This document shows positions 1 through 11,275 of a DNA stretch of 64,000 nucleotides, in pieces. The position numbers and the translations under genes are program-made. Source of the stretch: Hygrophila difformis (taxonomy: Eukaryota > Streptophyta > Magnoliopsida > Lamiales > Acanthaceae); assembly GCA_030278955.1 (NCBI GenBank), contig JAOANR010000003.1, forward strand, positions 27,915,227 through 27,979,226, written 5' to 3'. The notes under the pieces were generated by a model. That model ran no database searches. It saw only the letters and a program-made list of their open reading frames with translations, and was not told where the DNA came from. Every line of letters begins with the position of its first letter. The stretch's first letter is position 1.

Positions 1-182
1 TTGCCTCGTTAGTGATCTCGCGCGCTGTATTTGTGGATCGCCTCGTTAGTGGTCCTACTATCTTTGTGGATCGCCTCGTTAGTGGTCCTACTATCTTTGA
101 GACTGCCTCGTTAGTGGTCTCCCATTGTTTGGACTGCCTCGTTAGTGGTCCTATGTTGAGATTGCCTCGTTAGTGATCTCCC
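1..182 (+). repeat. short tandem repeat in LTR (TGCCTCGTTAGTGGTC units)
   Basis: About seven copies of a 16-nt core (TGCCTCGTTAGTGGTC/ATC, CGCCTCG in some) are separated by variable 8-25 nt spacers. The 15413 LTR has only three copies in the same place, where its hairpin array begins, and the 31399 family has a different 70-bp repeat there. Confidence 0.8.
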
Positions 183-846
183 GGTATGGTGTCCTCTTCT
201 TAGTTTACGGGATGAAAAGTAAAAGACTCGTGTGAGTGTTTCATTATGCTTAAATCGTATTTATCCTGTCTTTAATTACGTATTTAAATTTTATGCATCT
301 TAAATTATGCTTTAGATTACGCTTTTAAAAATTTAGTTCTTTAATCATGATTTTCCCGCTGCTAATAAATCATGTATTTTTAAATTCTCGTACGATAAGC
401 GAAATCTTTAGTTTAAACACTTGTAACCCCTTTTATTTGTTAGTTAGGGATTAACTTACTCAGTATATTTTTATACTGACAACCATTGTCATTTTTCTGT
501 TACAGAGTATGTCGAGTGACGCATACGCATGCACTTGGGGGAATTATTTATGAACATTTTAAATTTCTGCATCGTACTGTTTTTACCGGGTCTGTTAAAC
601 CCGAGGATTTGGCCATGTTGGCCGTGATTTTACTTTCCGCTGCACTTACTTTATTTATTTTCCGCACGTGATAATTTCTACTATCGTACTAAGTATTATA
701 AATTTCCGGACTATATCTTGAAATGTTTTAAATCTTTTACATACCCACAAGCCTTGCGTTTCCTTAGCAAGCTCGGGAAGCCGTGTCTTGCTAGGGGGAT
801 GCGGCGGTGACATCCCGGCCTGGGTTATCAAATCCGGGGTGTTACA
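1..846 (+). mobile_element. 3' part of a Tekay/Del-like LTR (truncated by window edge)
   Basis: The segment ends in GGGGTGTTACA and shares its last part (rule from 'GTGTCTTGCTAGGG' through 'GGTTATCAAATCCGGGG') with the LTRs at 15413 and 20467 and, less closely, with those at 31399-42315. No primer binding site follows at 847, so this is a 3' LTR or a solo LTR inserted upstream of gene X. The 5' end is outside the window, so no target duplication can be tested. No coding region is seen in it. Confidence 0.85.
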
Positions 847-917
847 GCGTTCCTACTCCTATTCCTGATGAGCATATTTTTGAAAATCACAGACTCCGCA
901 CTAAAAATTTGGTACAG

Positions 918-2242
918 ATGGATCATCCACAGGGATCAGGGGGTGCCTCCAAGTCCAAGGGACTTCTCTCCTATTTTAGGAGGAACAAGTCCAAGAGTGG
1001 TGCATCTTCTAGACATACCACAGTACCAGCTGATGATCATCAGGAGGTCAATCAGCCTGATCAGCCTGACCAGCCCGATCAGACCATTCAGCCTGAGACG
1101 TCTGATCATTCACAGGCCCCCTCTAGAGCCTCTCGGGGGAAGGCACCTGTCACGAGTTCCACTTCCTCTCGACCTAGGAGGGGGAGATCTGCAGCACTAG
1201 TCATACAGGAGCCTGTCCCTGAGGCTGTAGGAGGAGAGGAAGATGAGGAGGAGGTTGATCAGGAGGAGCATGAGGAGCAGCAGGATAGGGGAGGACCGAA
1301 AAAGCAAGATCCGAGAGCTTATGTACCCGAGTTGTTTTATGTCAGCCCGGGCATATTTGATGCCACTGTGTTTAGGAGTGCCAGAGCCTACGAGTTATAT
1401 AAGAGGTTTCACAAGAAGAGGATTATTGCCGATAGAGGGTTTTCAGACAGAGATTTGCAACACCCTCTACTCCGTGATGCTATCAGATCCAGAGGTTGGG
1501 AAAGATTCGTCAGACATCCAGCCGGATCATATTCGTGGGAGTTGACTAGGCTGTTCTTAGCCAACGCTGAGGAGGAGGATTTTCGTGGATTTTTGGGGTT
1601 AGAGTACCCATCACTCCTCAGCACATCAACCAATTTTTCGGAGTAGTGGATGTGCCTTACGGTAGAGACTTTTGGGAGCCAGTTATGAGGGCTGATGATA
1701 GGGAGGAGATCAAGAAGCTTGTTTTGATGTCGATGTTTGAGGGTCAGGAGGATGTCCTCACATATGATGACGATGACATGAGCAGGCTACATGGGCCTGA
1801 CATGGATGCACCCATGTATCAGCTGCTCATGTTCTACAGATCTAGACTGAGTCCTTCGACTCACACCTCTGGACCTACTGCCTTGGATATGTATGTCCCA
1901 TACTGCATCAAGGTGGGGAGCCCGGTTAACATGGGAGAGCTTATATCACTAGAGTTGAGACAGACACCGGGGGTGTCTAAGAGATCAGCTCTTATGTTTC
2001 CCAGCTTGATATGGCAGCTGTGTGCACAGGCAGGAGTGGATATGGGGCAGTTTGACAGAGACTAGAGGATGAGGCCCCCTATTCCATATGGGAAAAGGAA
2101 CTTCAAGCTGCCTGGCATTAGATGCAAGCCCATGATACTTCCGAGGGAGTTACCCAGGCAGTCACCACCACCTGCACCTTCACATGCTAGCCAGGAGCAT
2201 TCTGAGGCTCCTTCGCAGTCCACCCGGGGTACACGAGGTGGT
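918..2242 (+). pseudogene. gene X, 5' part: ORF1-like plant transposon protein (frameshift, stop, interrupted)
   Basis: The ATG at 918 starts a basic, Ser-rich N-terminus, then a DQP-rich repeat and an acidic Glu stretch. A conserved block follows (RGWERFVRHPAGSYSWELTR near 1491-1550), then SPSTHTSGPTALDMY and FPSLIWQLCAQAGVDM (1850-2045). This block order matches gene Y at 26690 and the family annotated as 'putative plant transposon protein' (Pfam Transposase_32, name from memory); the fold pattern also resembles Athila ORF1. It is not a demonstrated transposase. Two lesions are visible: a one-base loss near 1610 that moves the reading frame, and TAG at 2063-2065, after which similarity continues in frame to 2242. 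There the large A element is inserted; coding resumes at 25181. An upstream in-frame start at 807 lies inside the LTR and is rejected. ATG 918 directly follows TTTGGTACAG, which looks like a splice acceptor. Confidence 0.7.
2238..2242. repeat. target site duplication GTGGT (left, element A)
   Basis: GTGGT lies directly before TGAAAC and is repeated at 25176-25180 directly after ATTATCA. A 5-bp duplication is normal for Ty3/gypsy integration. Confidence 0.9.
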
Positions 2243-2653
2243 TGAAACTTTTGACAATTTCCGCACACGAGTATTTTCTGAAATATATCGAGTTTGAATT
2301 TATTAAATGAAGGAGTTATGATTTCTGGAATGGGTTTAGGGATATATTAAGAGTGCCATTCTTTATTACTCAGGTGGGGTGCTTTAATTTCAAATGGCGC
2401 TGCAGTCCTCTCATATCATGAAACTTTTGACAAGTCTCATGGTACAACCGGGATAGATTGACCTTCAGCCTGTCACACTGAGGGTCCCCGGCATATGTGC
2501 CATGATACTTCTCATGATTTCATGTCATGAGATTACCTACCATGAAACTTTCGGCAGATTCCCACTACATGAGTATTTTCTGAAAAATCACATTTTTTAT
2601 TTACTCGTGTTAAGAAACTGTGCCCCCGAAAGCGCACGGAGTCAAAAATTGCA

Positions 2654-2663
2654 GTATTTATAG
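2654..2663 (-). promoter_or_regulatory. TATA box candidate, element A 3' LTR
   Basis: On the minus strand this reads CTATAAATAC, about 410 bp before the LTR 3' end. The same decamer is at 11266-11275 in the other LTR and at 45097-45106 in the diverged LTR B. Conservation across the diverged pair supports a promoter. Confidence 0.6.
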
Positions 2664-4970
2664 TAAGTACCGGATCGTTCACTGGAGGATGTGCGATGGA
2701 AGCAGGGCCCACGCCGTTTACTAAGATTTTCCACTCGGTTACTCGATTTAAGTTTGTGATTGACTATCAACTACTTGACAGAATTTAAACTAGATTATGA
2801 AAGCAATTAAAATAAAGCAGATAAAATTATTCTAGAAAGCGAATTAAATTTAATCTAAGAAAGCAATAAAATTATTCTAAGAAAGCGGTTAAAATTATCT
2901 AAGAAAGCAGATTTAAATTATGACAGAAGGGACAGGAAGAAAAGAATAAAGATTGGACAAGATTCAGATGAAACACAATTAAACTTCCATTTTAATTCAC
3001 AGATCTTAGCTTGGGATAATCCATCAGTTAGCTAACTCTCATGTTCTCTATACCATGTTCCCTTTAACAGACAGGTACTTACAGTAAGAGTTTACATGCT
3101 CTTAAGACAGCAAAATCTAAGATACCACAGACTCTCAACTGCCCTCACACGGCCGTGTAGAGGCATGTTATTCATCTGTGGTGGACAAACAACACCTGAC
3201 AAATCATTTATTGAAGTGGCAAGTACCGCTATCATTTCCCCATGTCACACCCGAAGATTCTAATCAAGCCCTGAACTATCCCTTAACTATCAGTCCTAGT
3301 AGCAGTTACACAACTCTCAATACAACCGAGTGACCTCTAACGAAAGCATTTAAAAGAAAGCGATAAAGAAAGCGTTTAAAATCCTATCACTCGGAAGTTT
3401 TAAAAGCCTGACCCTGGTAGTAAAAGAAAGCCCCCAGTCAGAATGACTGGGTGTGGATCAAGAATTCCCTATTCTCGGTGAACCGCTCGCAGTGTTCACT
3501 TCCCGTTGGGTGGTTATGAGATACAAACTAATGAAACAAACTAATAAATTAGTTCGTTCCGGATGCACTCACTCAGGACTCAAAAATAGGCTTTGGCAGA
3601 AGAGGATAGCAGTTGAAAGGAACTCAACCCTATCTTAAAAAATAACCAAGGCCTGTGTATTGTTCCTCTAGAATTATCTAACACACTGTATTTGAATCCA
3701 AGTGGATCCCATCTCGGTGTGATAGTTAAGACTAGATTCCCAATACATAGCAATTTTGGAAAATAATAGATTTTGAAAATCATTCCCTAAACAGGTACTA
3801 GACTCTCAATAAGAACACAGACCCTTTCAGTCTAGGTGAGACCTAATCGCTGACTCTGCTTCTAATTTCCCAAAATCAACCCCCAGTCGGATATGAATTA
3901 GTCATAACTGTCGAATTTATCCCTTACTCAGATCCGGATTTTATAAAGGAATTTTTGTTGGAAATTTATTATGAAACATCTGATTTAAATCAAGACTCTA
4001 TGTCCAAGGGAAGGATCCCAAAATCATAATGACCACAATATCTACATAATAATATCATGCATAAATTTATAGAGAAGTGTAAAATTAAATAACCCAAAAT
4101 ATAAGGTGGGTTTAGACAGAAGTTGACACACAGAGATGAAATAGCCGGAGATGAGAAGAATTTTGGCTAAAGAGAGTGCCAGAAATAACTGGGGTGATCT
4201 GGATTGCAAACATCTGCTATCCAGTTCCCAATTATTCCAGGTGGAACGGATTTAGACAGCAGAATAATCTTAAATGACAGTGGTCGCTATCATTCAGACC
4301 CTTACTATCTGTGAATCGGAGAAAAATCTACATGTTCTTTCGCTGTCTTAATTACTAGACAACATTGACCTATGTCGTCTAGTGTTGGCACAGTTTGAGA
4401 TTCGGGTTTGAAATTAAGATAAAGAAAAGAAGACTGTATCCGGACAGGAGTCAGCTGAGCAGCTATTATAATCCCGGATGGACGAACCGCCAAGGCTTCC
4501 ACCGACCACTATCCGGACCATGCAAAATAACATCTAGTAATTAATATACAGACCAAGAGCTAGTTATCCGTGTGGGAATACCCGCCAACATTAATCTGAT
4601 ATATTCCTTATTAGCTGTTTCACACATCACAGAAAAGACAAAATAAATAAAAGAAAAATATTTTTGGGTCATCTTGCATGAGAGACATTGGTTTCTCATG
4701 CAAGGTATGGAAATGATTCCATAATTACTCTTCATGGTCTAAATAATCACTCATTCCATAATTAATTAATTACAGTCCGGATTATATACTTAGATCATTA
4801 GAGTTTAATCATTTGTAGAAAAATCTTTTAATGGGAAATTGAACAAAGTTCTTTATATCAAATTAATCATGGGTTGAGATCATTGGATTTCAACCTCAAA
4901 ATATTAATATAAAGGTTCAATTAATTAATGGAGTGAGATGGAGAATAAAAATTTGGCAAAAAGATGCCAC

Positions 4971-5416
4971 TTTGTCGCGGAATAGAGTTTGTGTCGCGGA
5001 CCATGGGTCCGCGAAAAGGGTTTCGCGACAAAATGTTTGAAAATTGGTAAGGACATAATTCCTGGTCGCGGAACAAGGATTTTGTCGCGGTCCGTGGTTC
5101 CGCGACAAAGGTTCCGCAACAAAGTCCTCCCAGAATAAAATTACAAGTATTTGGGTCCTTGGTCGCTAATCAAGGGTTTTTGTCGCAGAACGTGGTTCCG
5201 CGACAAGATTGCTTCGCGACCAAGGGTTTCAAAATAATGGCAAGGCATAATTTTCTGTCTCGGAATAAGGTTTTGTCGCGGAACGTGGTTCCGCGACAAG
5301 GGTGCTCCGCGACAAAAGCCATGTAGACAAAATGCAAGAATTTGGTCCTTTGTCGCTAAACATGGGTTTTGTCGCGGAACGTGGTTCCGCGACAAAGTGT
5401 TCCGCGACAAAAGGTT
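4971..5416. repeat. GTCGCGGAAC hairpin array 1, element A LTR
   Basis: The array holds many copies of TTTGTCGCGGAAC and its complement GTTCCGCGACAAA. Perfect stem-loops with 3-nt loops are visible at 4995-5013, 5273-5299 (12-bp stem) and 5368-5396 (13-bp stem); other copies are partial. It begins right after a unique segment that LTR B shares (around 4810-4940). Confidence 0.85.
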
Positions 5417-6164
5417 TTAAAATTTTATAAAAATTTTGGCAGCATAACGCCTAATATTGCATTACATGGGTTTGCGTTGTGATCCGTGGGATCACAACGG
5501 GAAAATTACATTGCAACCTGTGGGGTTACAATGTGATGCAATACAATATAGGAGATGCAATTTTAAATAAATATGCACAAACACTTTAACACTATCCATT
5601 TTTAGATCTAATGCACTAAAACTAAAAGTAAAATAAAGAAATAAACTAACTAAAATCTAAACTAGACATGAACAGAATACTAAACAAAATAAATATAGCA
5701 AAACAAGAACTACTACTGAATACAAACTATGCTAGCACTAAAAATAAAAATAAAATAAAATAAAACCTACATTAAATCTATCAAGGGTAAATATCAAATG
5801 TTTATGCATTTTATTAAATAAGGAAAGCAATAAAACCTAACTACAATACCAAAACATGGTTAAAAATACACCCATTAATTAAGTGTTTGAAACCCACAAA
5901 CTACAAAATATAAAACTGGGAAAAAAAGAAATGAACACTAGCTACACTATTTTATTACAAAACATAAATTAAAACTAAGCTAAAGTCTATTTCTACATGG
6001 CATGAAAATAAATTAAACTGCCTACTCTAACATATTTTTGGAGAGCACAGTGGTGCCTCCAAGAACAGGGAAAAATAAACTATAGTGTAGCTAGGTTACT
6101 GTTCAAGGGGGTGGGAGGATATATTTATAGATGAGTAGGAAAGCCCTAGGCCCAATAGAGACCC

Positions 6165-6574
6165 ACTTGGTCGCCAAACAAAATATTTTGTCGCGGAACA
6201 GCTTGCATAGGGACACAACACATAAAATTTCCTTTTTTGCTTCAGATTTTCGCACAGGAGAGGACGGGAGCTCGAATCCAGCAAGATAAGACAAATCTTT
6301 CTTACCCAGCGGGACCTCAAGTCCTGGGACCTTGTGCGTATTTAGGCATGTGAGGAATTTCAAATGGGTGAGTGGAGCAAGTCACGTGAGCTGTCTGTCT
6401 CTTGCTTCAATTTTCTCTGTGTGTCGCGGTTGCGGTCCTTTGTCGCGGAACATTGTTCCGCGACAAATTTGTGTCTTGATATTCCTCTCACAGTCGCGGA
6501 GCAATTTTTTGGTCGCGGAGCATTTTTTTGGTCGCGGAGCACTTGGTCGCGGAGCAACCTTCCGCGACAAAGGT
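6165..6574. repeat. GTCGCGGAAC hairpin array 2, element A LTR
   Basis: The same motif returns, with a perfect 13-bp stem and 3-nt ATT loop at 6439-6467, followed by tandem TGGTCGCGGAGCA units from 6497 to 6555. The other LTR lacks one 15-bp unit here, which shows copy-number change. Confidence 0.8.
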
Positions 6575-6579
6575 TTTAA

Positions 6580-6860
6580 TTTTCTCTCTCTCTTTCTTTG
6601 TTTCCAGATTTCTCTTCTTTCCTCTTCTTTTCTATTTTGATTCTCGATCCCATCTTTCTTTTCTCTTCAATTTTCTTCTTCTTCTTCCTGTCCTCTCCAT
6701 CTTCCTGTTCATTCCAGTTTTGCTTTCTTCTTCCTCTTCGTTCTTTCTTCTTCATTTTTCATCCTCCATTCTCTCTTGTTTCTTGCTTCCTCGTCTCTTC
6801 TGTTTTCTTTCTTTTTGCTTCTATTTTCTTCTTCTCTCTTCTTGTTTTTCTGAAATTGGA
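6580..6860. repeat. long C/T-rich tract in element A LTR
   Basis: About 270 nt of almost pure pyrimidine on the plus strand (TTCTTC and CTCTTT runs), so purine-rich in the element's own sense strand. The open frames across it encode only Phe, Ser and Leu and are artefacts of composition. The gag-only element entered the equivalent tract of the other LTR near its 3' end. Confidence 0.85.
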
Positions 6861-6879
6861 GAAGTGATTTTGAGGGTGA

Positions 6880-7390
6880 GGTTGGAACGGTGGTTGGAAA
6901 CGACGGAGGACGGCGGTGGAGTGGTGGTTGGAGAAGGGCTGTCGAGGTTGGTGGATTTGGCAGGAGGTTGGGTGGTGGCGACGAGGGGGCTTCTGGCGGC
7001 GGATCTGGAGTTTGGTGGTGGCGATGGCTGCTGCGGTTGGAGGTGCAGTGGCCGTGGGTGACTGTGGTGGTGGGTGGAGCTATGTGTTGACGGAGATGGC
7101 GGATGAGGGCAGCGGGGGCTGCGGTGGTGGCGACGAGGGATGAAGATGGTGGTGGCGCTGCGCTGGTCGGAAAGGGGTGTCGGAAATGGTGGCTCGGGTT
7201 TGGAATGGTGGAGACGGGACGGCAGTGGTGGAGGATATGCGGCCGTGAAGGGCGGAGGAAGTTTCGGAAATGGAGGCTGTAGGCGGAGGTGCCTGGCGGA
7301 GATGAGCTGTGGACTGATGTGGTGGTGGTTCGCCGGAGGTGGCCGCCGGCCAGCGGTGGCGGCGCCGGCGGCAGGGGGCTAGGGTTAAGG
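6880..7390. other. G-rich (GGTGG) low-complexity block in element A LTR
   Basis: A G-rich block (GGTGG, GGCGG) of about 500 nt, repeated in the other LTR at 23560-24070. Open Gly/Trp-rich frames on both strands come from base composition and have no recognisable domain. The minus-strand (element sense) frame would be Pro/Ser-rich; I do not call it a gene. Confidence 0.7.
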
Positions 7391-7987
7391 TTAGGGTAGG
7401 GTTGGGCTTAGTGGTTTGGGCTTTTGGGTGATTGGGCCTGAGACAAGTTTTGGACTGGATTTGTTGGTTGTTGGGTTGGACTGCAAGTATTGGGCTTGGG
7501 GGTTTTTGGACTTAATTCTTGGACCAAATAATTTACCTGCAATTAATTAAAATCAGAAGTGATTAGTGGACCAATTATTTTTTAACTAAAGCAGAAAATA
7601 GAAATAAAAACAAACATAAAAATTATAAATATATACATTAAAATGTAAAAATAAAAATAATATAAATATAATATTTATTCCACTTGATTATTTGGTCTGT
7701 GTTCCATTTAATGAACTCGTGTTCCACCGAATAGACAACAACGAACCAAAATTAATCAAGTGTATGAGTTTTAATATTTTTATCATGTTTTTGGGTTTTT
7801 TAATATAAAATTAATAAAAATAACAATATTTTTGTGTTTTTCAATACCAGCTTATTATTTATACAAATTTGCATATATCTGTCAAATTCAACTGCTTTCT
7901 TATTTAAATAAGACCGGAATGCGATCAAATGCCCATGTTTAGACACGGAAATAGATTGAAAATAATGGTCAATTTTGGCCATTATCA

Positions 7988-8001
7988 ACATCCTCACATT
8001 T
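7988..8001 (-). other. Polypurine tract of element A
   Basis: On the minus strand AAATGTGAGGATGT abuts the LTR start TGATAATGG. The gene Y element has the same arrangement (AAGTGTGAGGATGT then TGATGCACC), which supports both the boundary and a common Athila lineage. It would prime plus-strand DNA synthesis. Confidence 0.85.
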
Positions 8002-8004
8002 AAT

Positions 8005-8024
8005 ACTGATCGTCCCCGAGCAGT
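8005..8024 (-). other. PPT-proximal stem-loop, element A
   Basis: On the minus strand the 5' arm is ACTGCTC, the loop GGGGAC and the 3' arm GATCAGT: seven positions with one mismatch. The stem ends three nt before the purine tract. See the matching hairpins at 20428, 29518, 35303 and 60763. Confidence 0.65.
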
Positions 8025-9747
8025 CAGAGTCAGTGCTCCTAAGAGCATAGACGCTGCATATTCAATCTATTTGTATGGCTTCAAAAATTTCATTCTTTTT
8101 AGATTGGGATAAAACAATTGAAAACTACAAGTATTAAATTCTCTTGATTGCAGTGTTTAATAAAATGATATTTCTCACTTAATCAGGCCTACAAATCAGT
8201 CATTATTGATAATTCTTCATGAATATCATGTTTAGAAATAATCATTGATTTAATTCTAGAATTAAAGTATGACATGAACATAATTAAAAGCAGAGCCTCA
8301 CATATAGTAGAAACGGAAATTTAACTCACTCTCAAAAAGGGGTTTTATCAATGAGCACTCATAATCAAATTTAATTAAATTCTCCCATATGCTTGCAATT
8401 GGACCAACTCGGCACCGGCTCATTTCTTCAAATCGAGATCATGAGGTCTTATTTAAGGTTGTAACGGGGCATACGGTTGTAACATTTGGTAGGAAAGGGA
8501 ATTATTGGGCTAAAAAGTGGCAAGAATTAATATTATCATAACATGGCATTATTATTTAAAAATTTGTGATCATCAATATTTTTCTTTTTCTTTCTTTTGC
8601 TTTTCTCTTTCATTTTGCATGACATTAGACTATGTCTAATTTGCTTTGTCAATTGCAATTTATTTTTGTTGAATTGAATTCAACATTTTTTTTTCTTCTT
8701 TTTTTTTTCAATCGGTTTTTGAATACCGATAAATGGTTTTGATGATCATAAATTGTAATGCCTTGATAAAATTCATTCTTGCACGCTTGGGTTTGAATTT
8801 TTTTTTTTGGTCTTTTTATGATGCTAGGAAAAATATAGAGGGTTTCAAAGAAAAATTAGGCTTAAGGCTCAAATTGGTTAATCCTAGGGGGAAAATATTT
8901 TGGGGTTTGGAATTCAAACGAAGGCCAAAATTTTGGTTTTCTAGGTGCCTCGATCATATGCCCGATTTTTGGAATATGGCATGGTCTTGAATCGGTCCCA
9001 ACTGCAAGTTCTTGTTTCCTTTAATCAAAATGATTTTCACTCATCAAAGAAAAGAATGAGTAAAAATGACTCAGGGCTCAAATCTCACATGGTATGTTTC
9101 ATTCATGTCATACAATATTAATAAATTTAATCTTTGAGAAATTCTTACACTCTATTCAATTAAATTCTCAACATGAGGACTCATTACCCAACAAGATGAT
9201 TATATCATTAAATTTTTATAGCTCAAAACCTCAAAAATTCATATCATGCATGTCTTCAATTATATTATCCCAATTTAAAAGTTTGAAAATTTAATCATAA
9301 ACCAAAATCAAATATGTGAATTCTTAGACAGAGTTATGCATGCTTTGCACTGGGTTTAAATATAAAATAATAAAAATAAACAAAAAGAAAAGTAACACAC
9401 TTTTTTTTATATTTAAGTGAAGAATCAACATCCTCACATTTTGAGCCTTGCTCGAAATGTGAGTAAATCAATTCCTACTTAAACGAATTATCAAAATCAA
9501 AATAAAAAGAGAGGAGGGAGGGAGGGGGAAAATATTAACATAAAAGATAGAAAAATAAATCCGATAGCCTTTTTCGTAAAACCAATTAAATGTTCGACGA
9601 TTTTTGGCTATGTGTGATCGTTTGGTTCGTCGAACAAGGCGATTGTTCGATGCCCAATACTTAAGAAAAATTCTGATTTTCATCAAAATTGTTCAATCAC
9701 ATTTTTGAATTTTATAAAATTTAATCTACCATATTTACTTGCATAAA

Positions 9748-10727
9748 TTAGGTTGGATTAATTCTGTTCTTATAAATGTTATTCCGGATTTTAAATTGCT
9801 TTAGATTCCAGGAATACTTTCAATTAATCACAGAATCGATCCAACCGGGAACCTGTTTTGGAGCTTTAATTTTCTTTTTGGTAGTTCCACAAATTCCTGC
9901 AAAACAAACACAGAAGAAGTTATCGGGTTTTATCAAAAATATCAACATCCTCACATTTAGAGTATTAGTACTCTAAATGTGATTCAATTTGACTAACACC
10001 CAAATTATTTAATAATATGCACAAGAGATATATATAAATAAATATATAGAAATATATATAAATAAATATACATAAATATATATATATATATATGATTTTG
10101 ACTTGCAGAATATTAGGTTGGATCAATCCTGTGCTTGTGAAAATTATTCCGGATTTTATATTTCTTTAAATTCCGGATATAATCTTCGGTCAATTACAGA
10201 ACTAATCCAACCGGGAACCTCTTTAGATGCTCAGTCGGGACAGGGGCGACGGAAAGTGAGATGATGGCTGTGGCTTGTCCGATGGTGGTGAGCAATTGGT
10301 AGTCCGAAGATCTGCTACTCCATTTGTTGTTTCACCAGTGATGAGGGTTCCCTCAGCGCAGTGGTGGTAATGAGGTGGATGGGCGATGGAGCAGCGGTGG
10401 AGCTTCGTGGTCCGGATGTGGTGGAGATGACAAACACGTGAGTCTCACGTGTTGTGCAATTTACAATTGCAAATTAGTGTAGCCCCAATGCTACACTTCT
10501 CCATTTTTCTTTGATTTTTCGTTTAATTAACCTCGATTTTACAATTGGAGAAGTGTAAAATTAAACGAAAGATCAAAGTAGTGTAGCCCAAATGCTACAC
10601 TTCCACATTTAACTCCTTACACCATTTTCGATGGTTCCATGATTCCTGCAAGACAAAATACCCAATTGGTTAGGTTTTCCCCTCAAATCAACATCCTCAC
10701 ATTTAGAGTCTTAGTACTCTAAATGTT
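9748..10727 (-). repeat. duplicated PPT-containing module in element A internal region
   Basis: 9748-9980 and 10109-10727 share the same order of blocks: TAGGTTGGATTAAT, TTATTCCGGATTTTA, GATCCAACCGGGAACCT, a GGTTCCA..ATTCCTGCAA block and the 18-mer ATCAACATCCTCACATTT with a hairpin. The second copy carries about 400 bp of extra DNA, including an inverted repeat (10479-10610). The 18-mer also occurs at 7984-8001 and 9424-9441, four times in all. Confidence 0.8.
10022..10093. repeat. AT-rich microsatellite
   Basis: Repeats of ATATATAAATAA and a terminal (AT)n run; simple-sequence DNA inside the internal region of element A. Confidence 0.85.
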
Positions 10728-10836
10728 TAATTGATTTGAGGGTACTTCTCTGTTCTGAAATAAACACACTAAACTAATACTAAACTAACTATGAGTAATC
10801 AGGAGTGTAATTCTCTTAATAAACGACGCTGCATCC

Positions 10837-10854
10837 TCCCCGGCAACGGCGCCA
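10837..10854 (-). other. Primer binding site, Asp-tRNA type (element A)
   Basis: On the minus strand TGGCGCCGTTGCCGGGGA follows the LTR with no spacer. It is complementary to the 3' end of plant Asp-tRNA(GUC) plus CCA and is the primer site typical of Athila elements. It fixes the element's orientation. Confidence 0.9.
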
Positions 10855-11265
10855 TGAAACTTTTGACAATTTCCGCACACGAGTATTTTCTGAAATATAT
10901 CGAGTTTGAATTTATTAAATGAAGGAGTTATGATTTCTGGAATGGGTTTAGGGATATATTAAGAGTGCCATTCTTTATTGCTCAGGTGGTGTCCTTTAAT
11001 TTCAAATGGCGCTGCAGTCCTCTCATATCATGAAACTTTTGACAAGTCTCATGGTACAACCGGGATAGATTGACCTTCAGCCTGTCACACTGACGGTCCC
11101 CGGCATATGTGCCATGATACTTCTCATGATTTCATGTCATGAGATTACCTACCATGAAACTTTCGGCAGATTCCCACTACATGAGTATTTTCTGAAAAAT
11201 CACATTTTTTATTTACTCGTGTTAAGAAACTGTGCCCCCGAAAGCGCACGGAGTCAAAAATTGCA

Positions 11266-11275
11266 GTATTTATAG
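11266..11275 (-). promoter_or_regulatory. TATA box candidate, element A 5' LTR
   Basis: CTATAAATAC on the minus strand, the counterpart of 2654-2663. This copy is the one that would drive transcription of the element. Confidence 0.6.

Larger units (their letters stand above)
2243..7987 (-). repeat. 3' LTR of element A (complete copy, 5745 bp)
   Basis: The boundaries are fixed by the GTGGT duplication on the left and by the adjoining purine tract on the right. In element orientation it starts TGATAATGGCC and ends AAAAGTTTCA. It contains a TATA box, two hairpin arrays, a long pyrimidine tract and a G-rich block, described separately. The remaining sequence is AT-rich and non-coding; the small open frames in it are not conserved with any family I know. 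Confidence 0.9.
8025..10836 (-). other. Non-coding internal region of element A
   Basis: About 2.8 kb of AT-rich DNA with no gag, protease, RT or integrase similarity on either strand. It has T/A homopolymer runs near 8690-8710 and 8790-8805, an AT dinucleotide stretch (10022-10093) and duplicated modules (9748-9980 and 10109-10727). Stop-dense frames argue against a lost gene of recent date. Confidence 0.75.

Noticed and set aside
1..182. CRISPR-like repeat-spacer look
   Set aside because: The units are imperfect, spacers are short and irregular, and the region is a plant LTR.
807..917. Upstream start for gene X
   Set aside because: The start codon (GTG) is inside the LTR and the intervening codons have no similarity to gene Y; ATG 918 is preferred.
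6890..7382. Gly/Trp-rich open frames
   Set aside because: They come from GGTGG composition, exist in several frames at once and have no domain or codon signal.
7379..7412. Telomere-like TAGGGTTAAGGTTAGGG stretch
   Set aside because: Only a few irregular units, present in both A LTR copies (also 24065-24098) inside a G-rich low-complexity block; not an interstitial telomere array.
9424..9461. The A-core hairpins as further examples of the PPT stem-loop
   Set aside because: Their loops lack RRGGRC and the purine tract itself forms part of the stem; kept as a separate observation.
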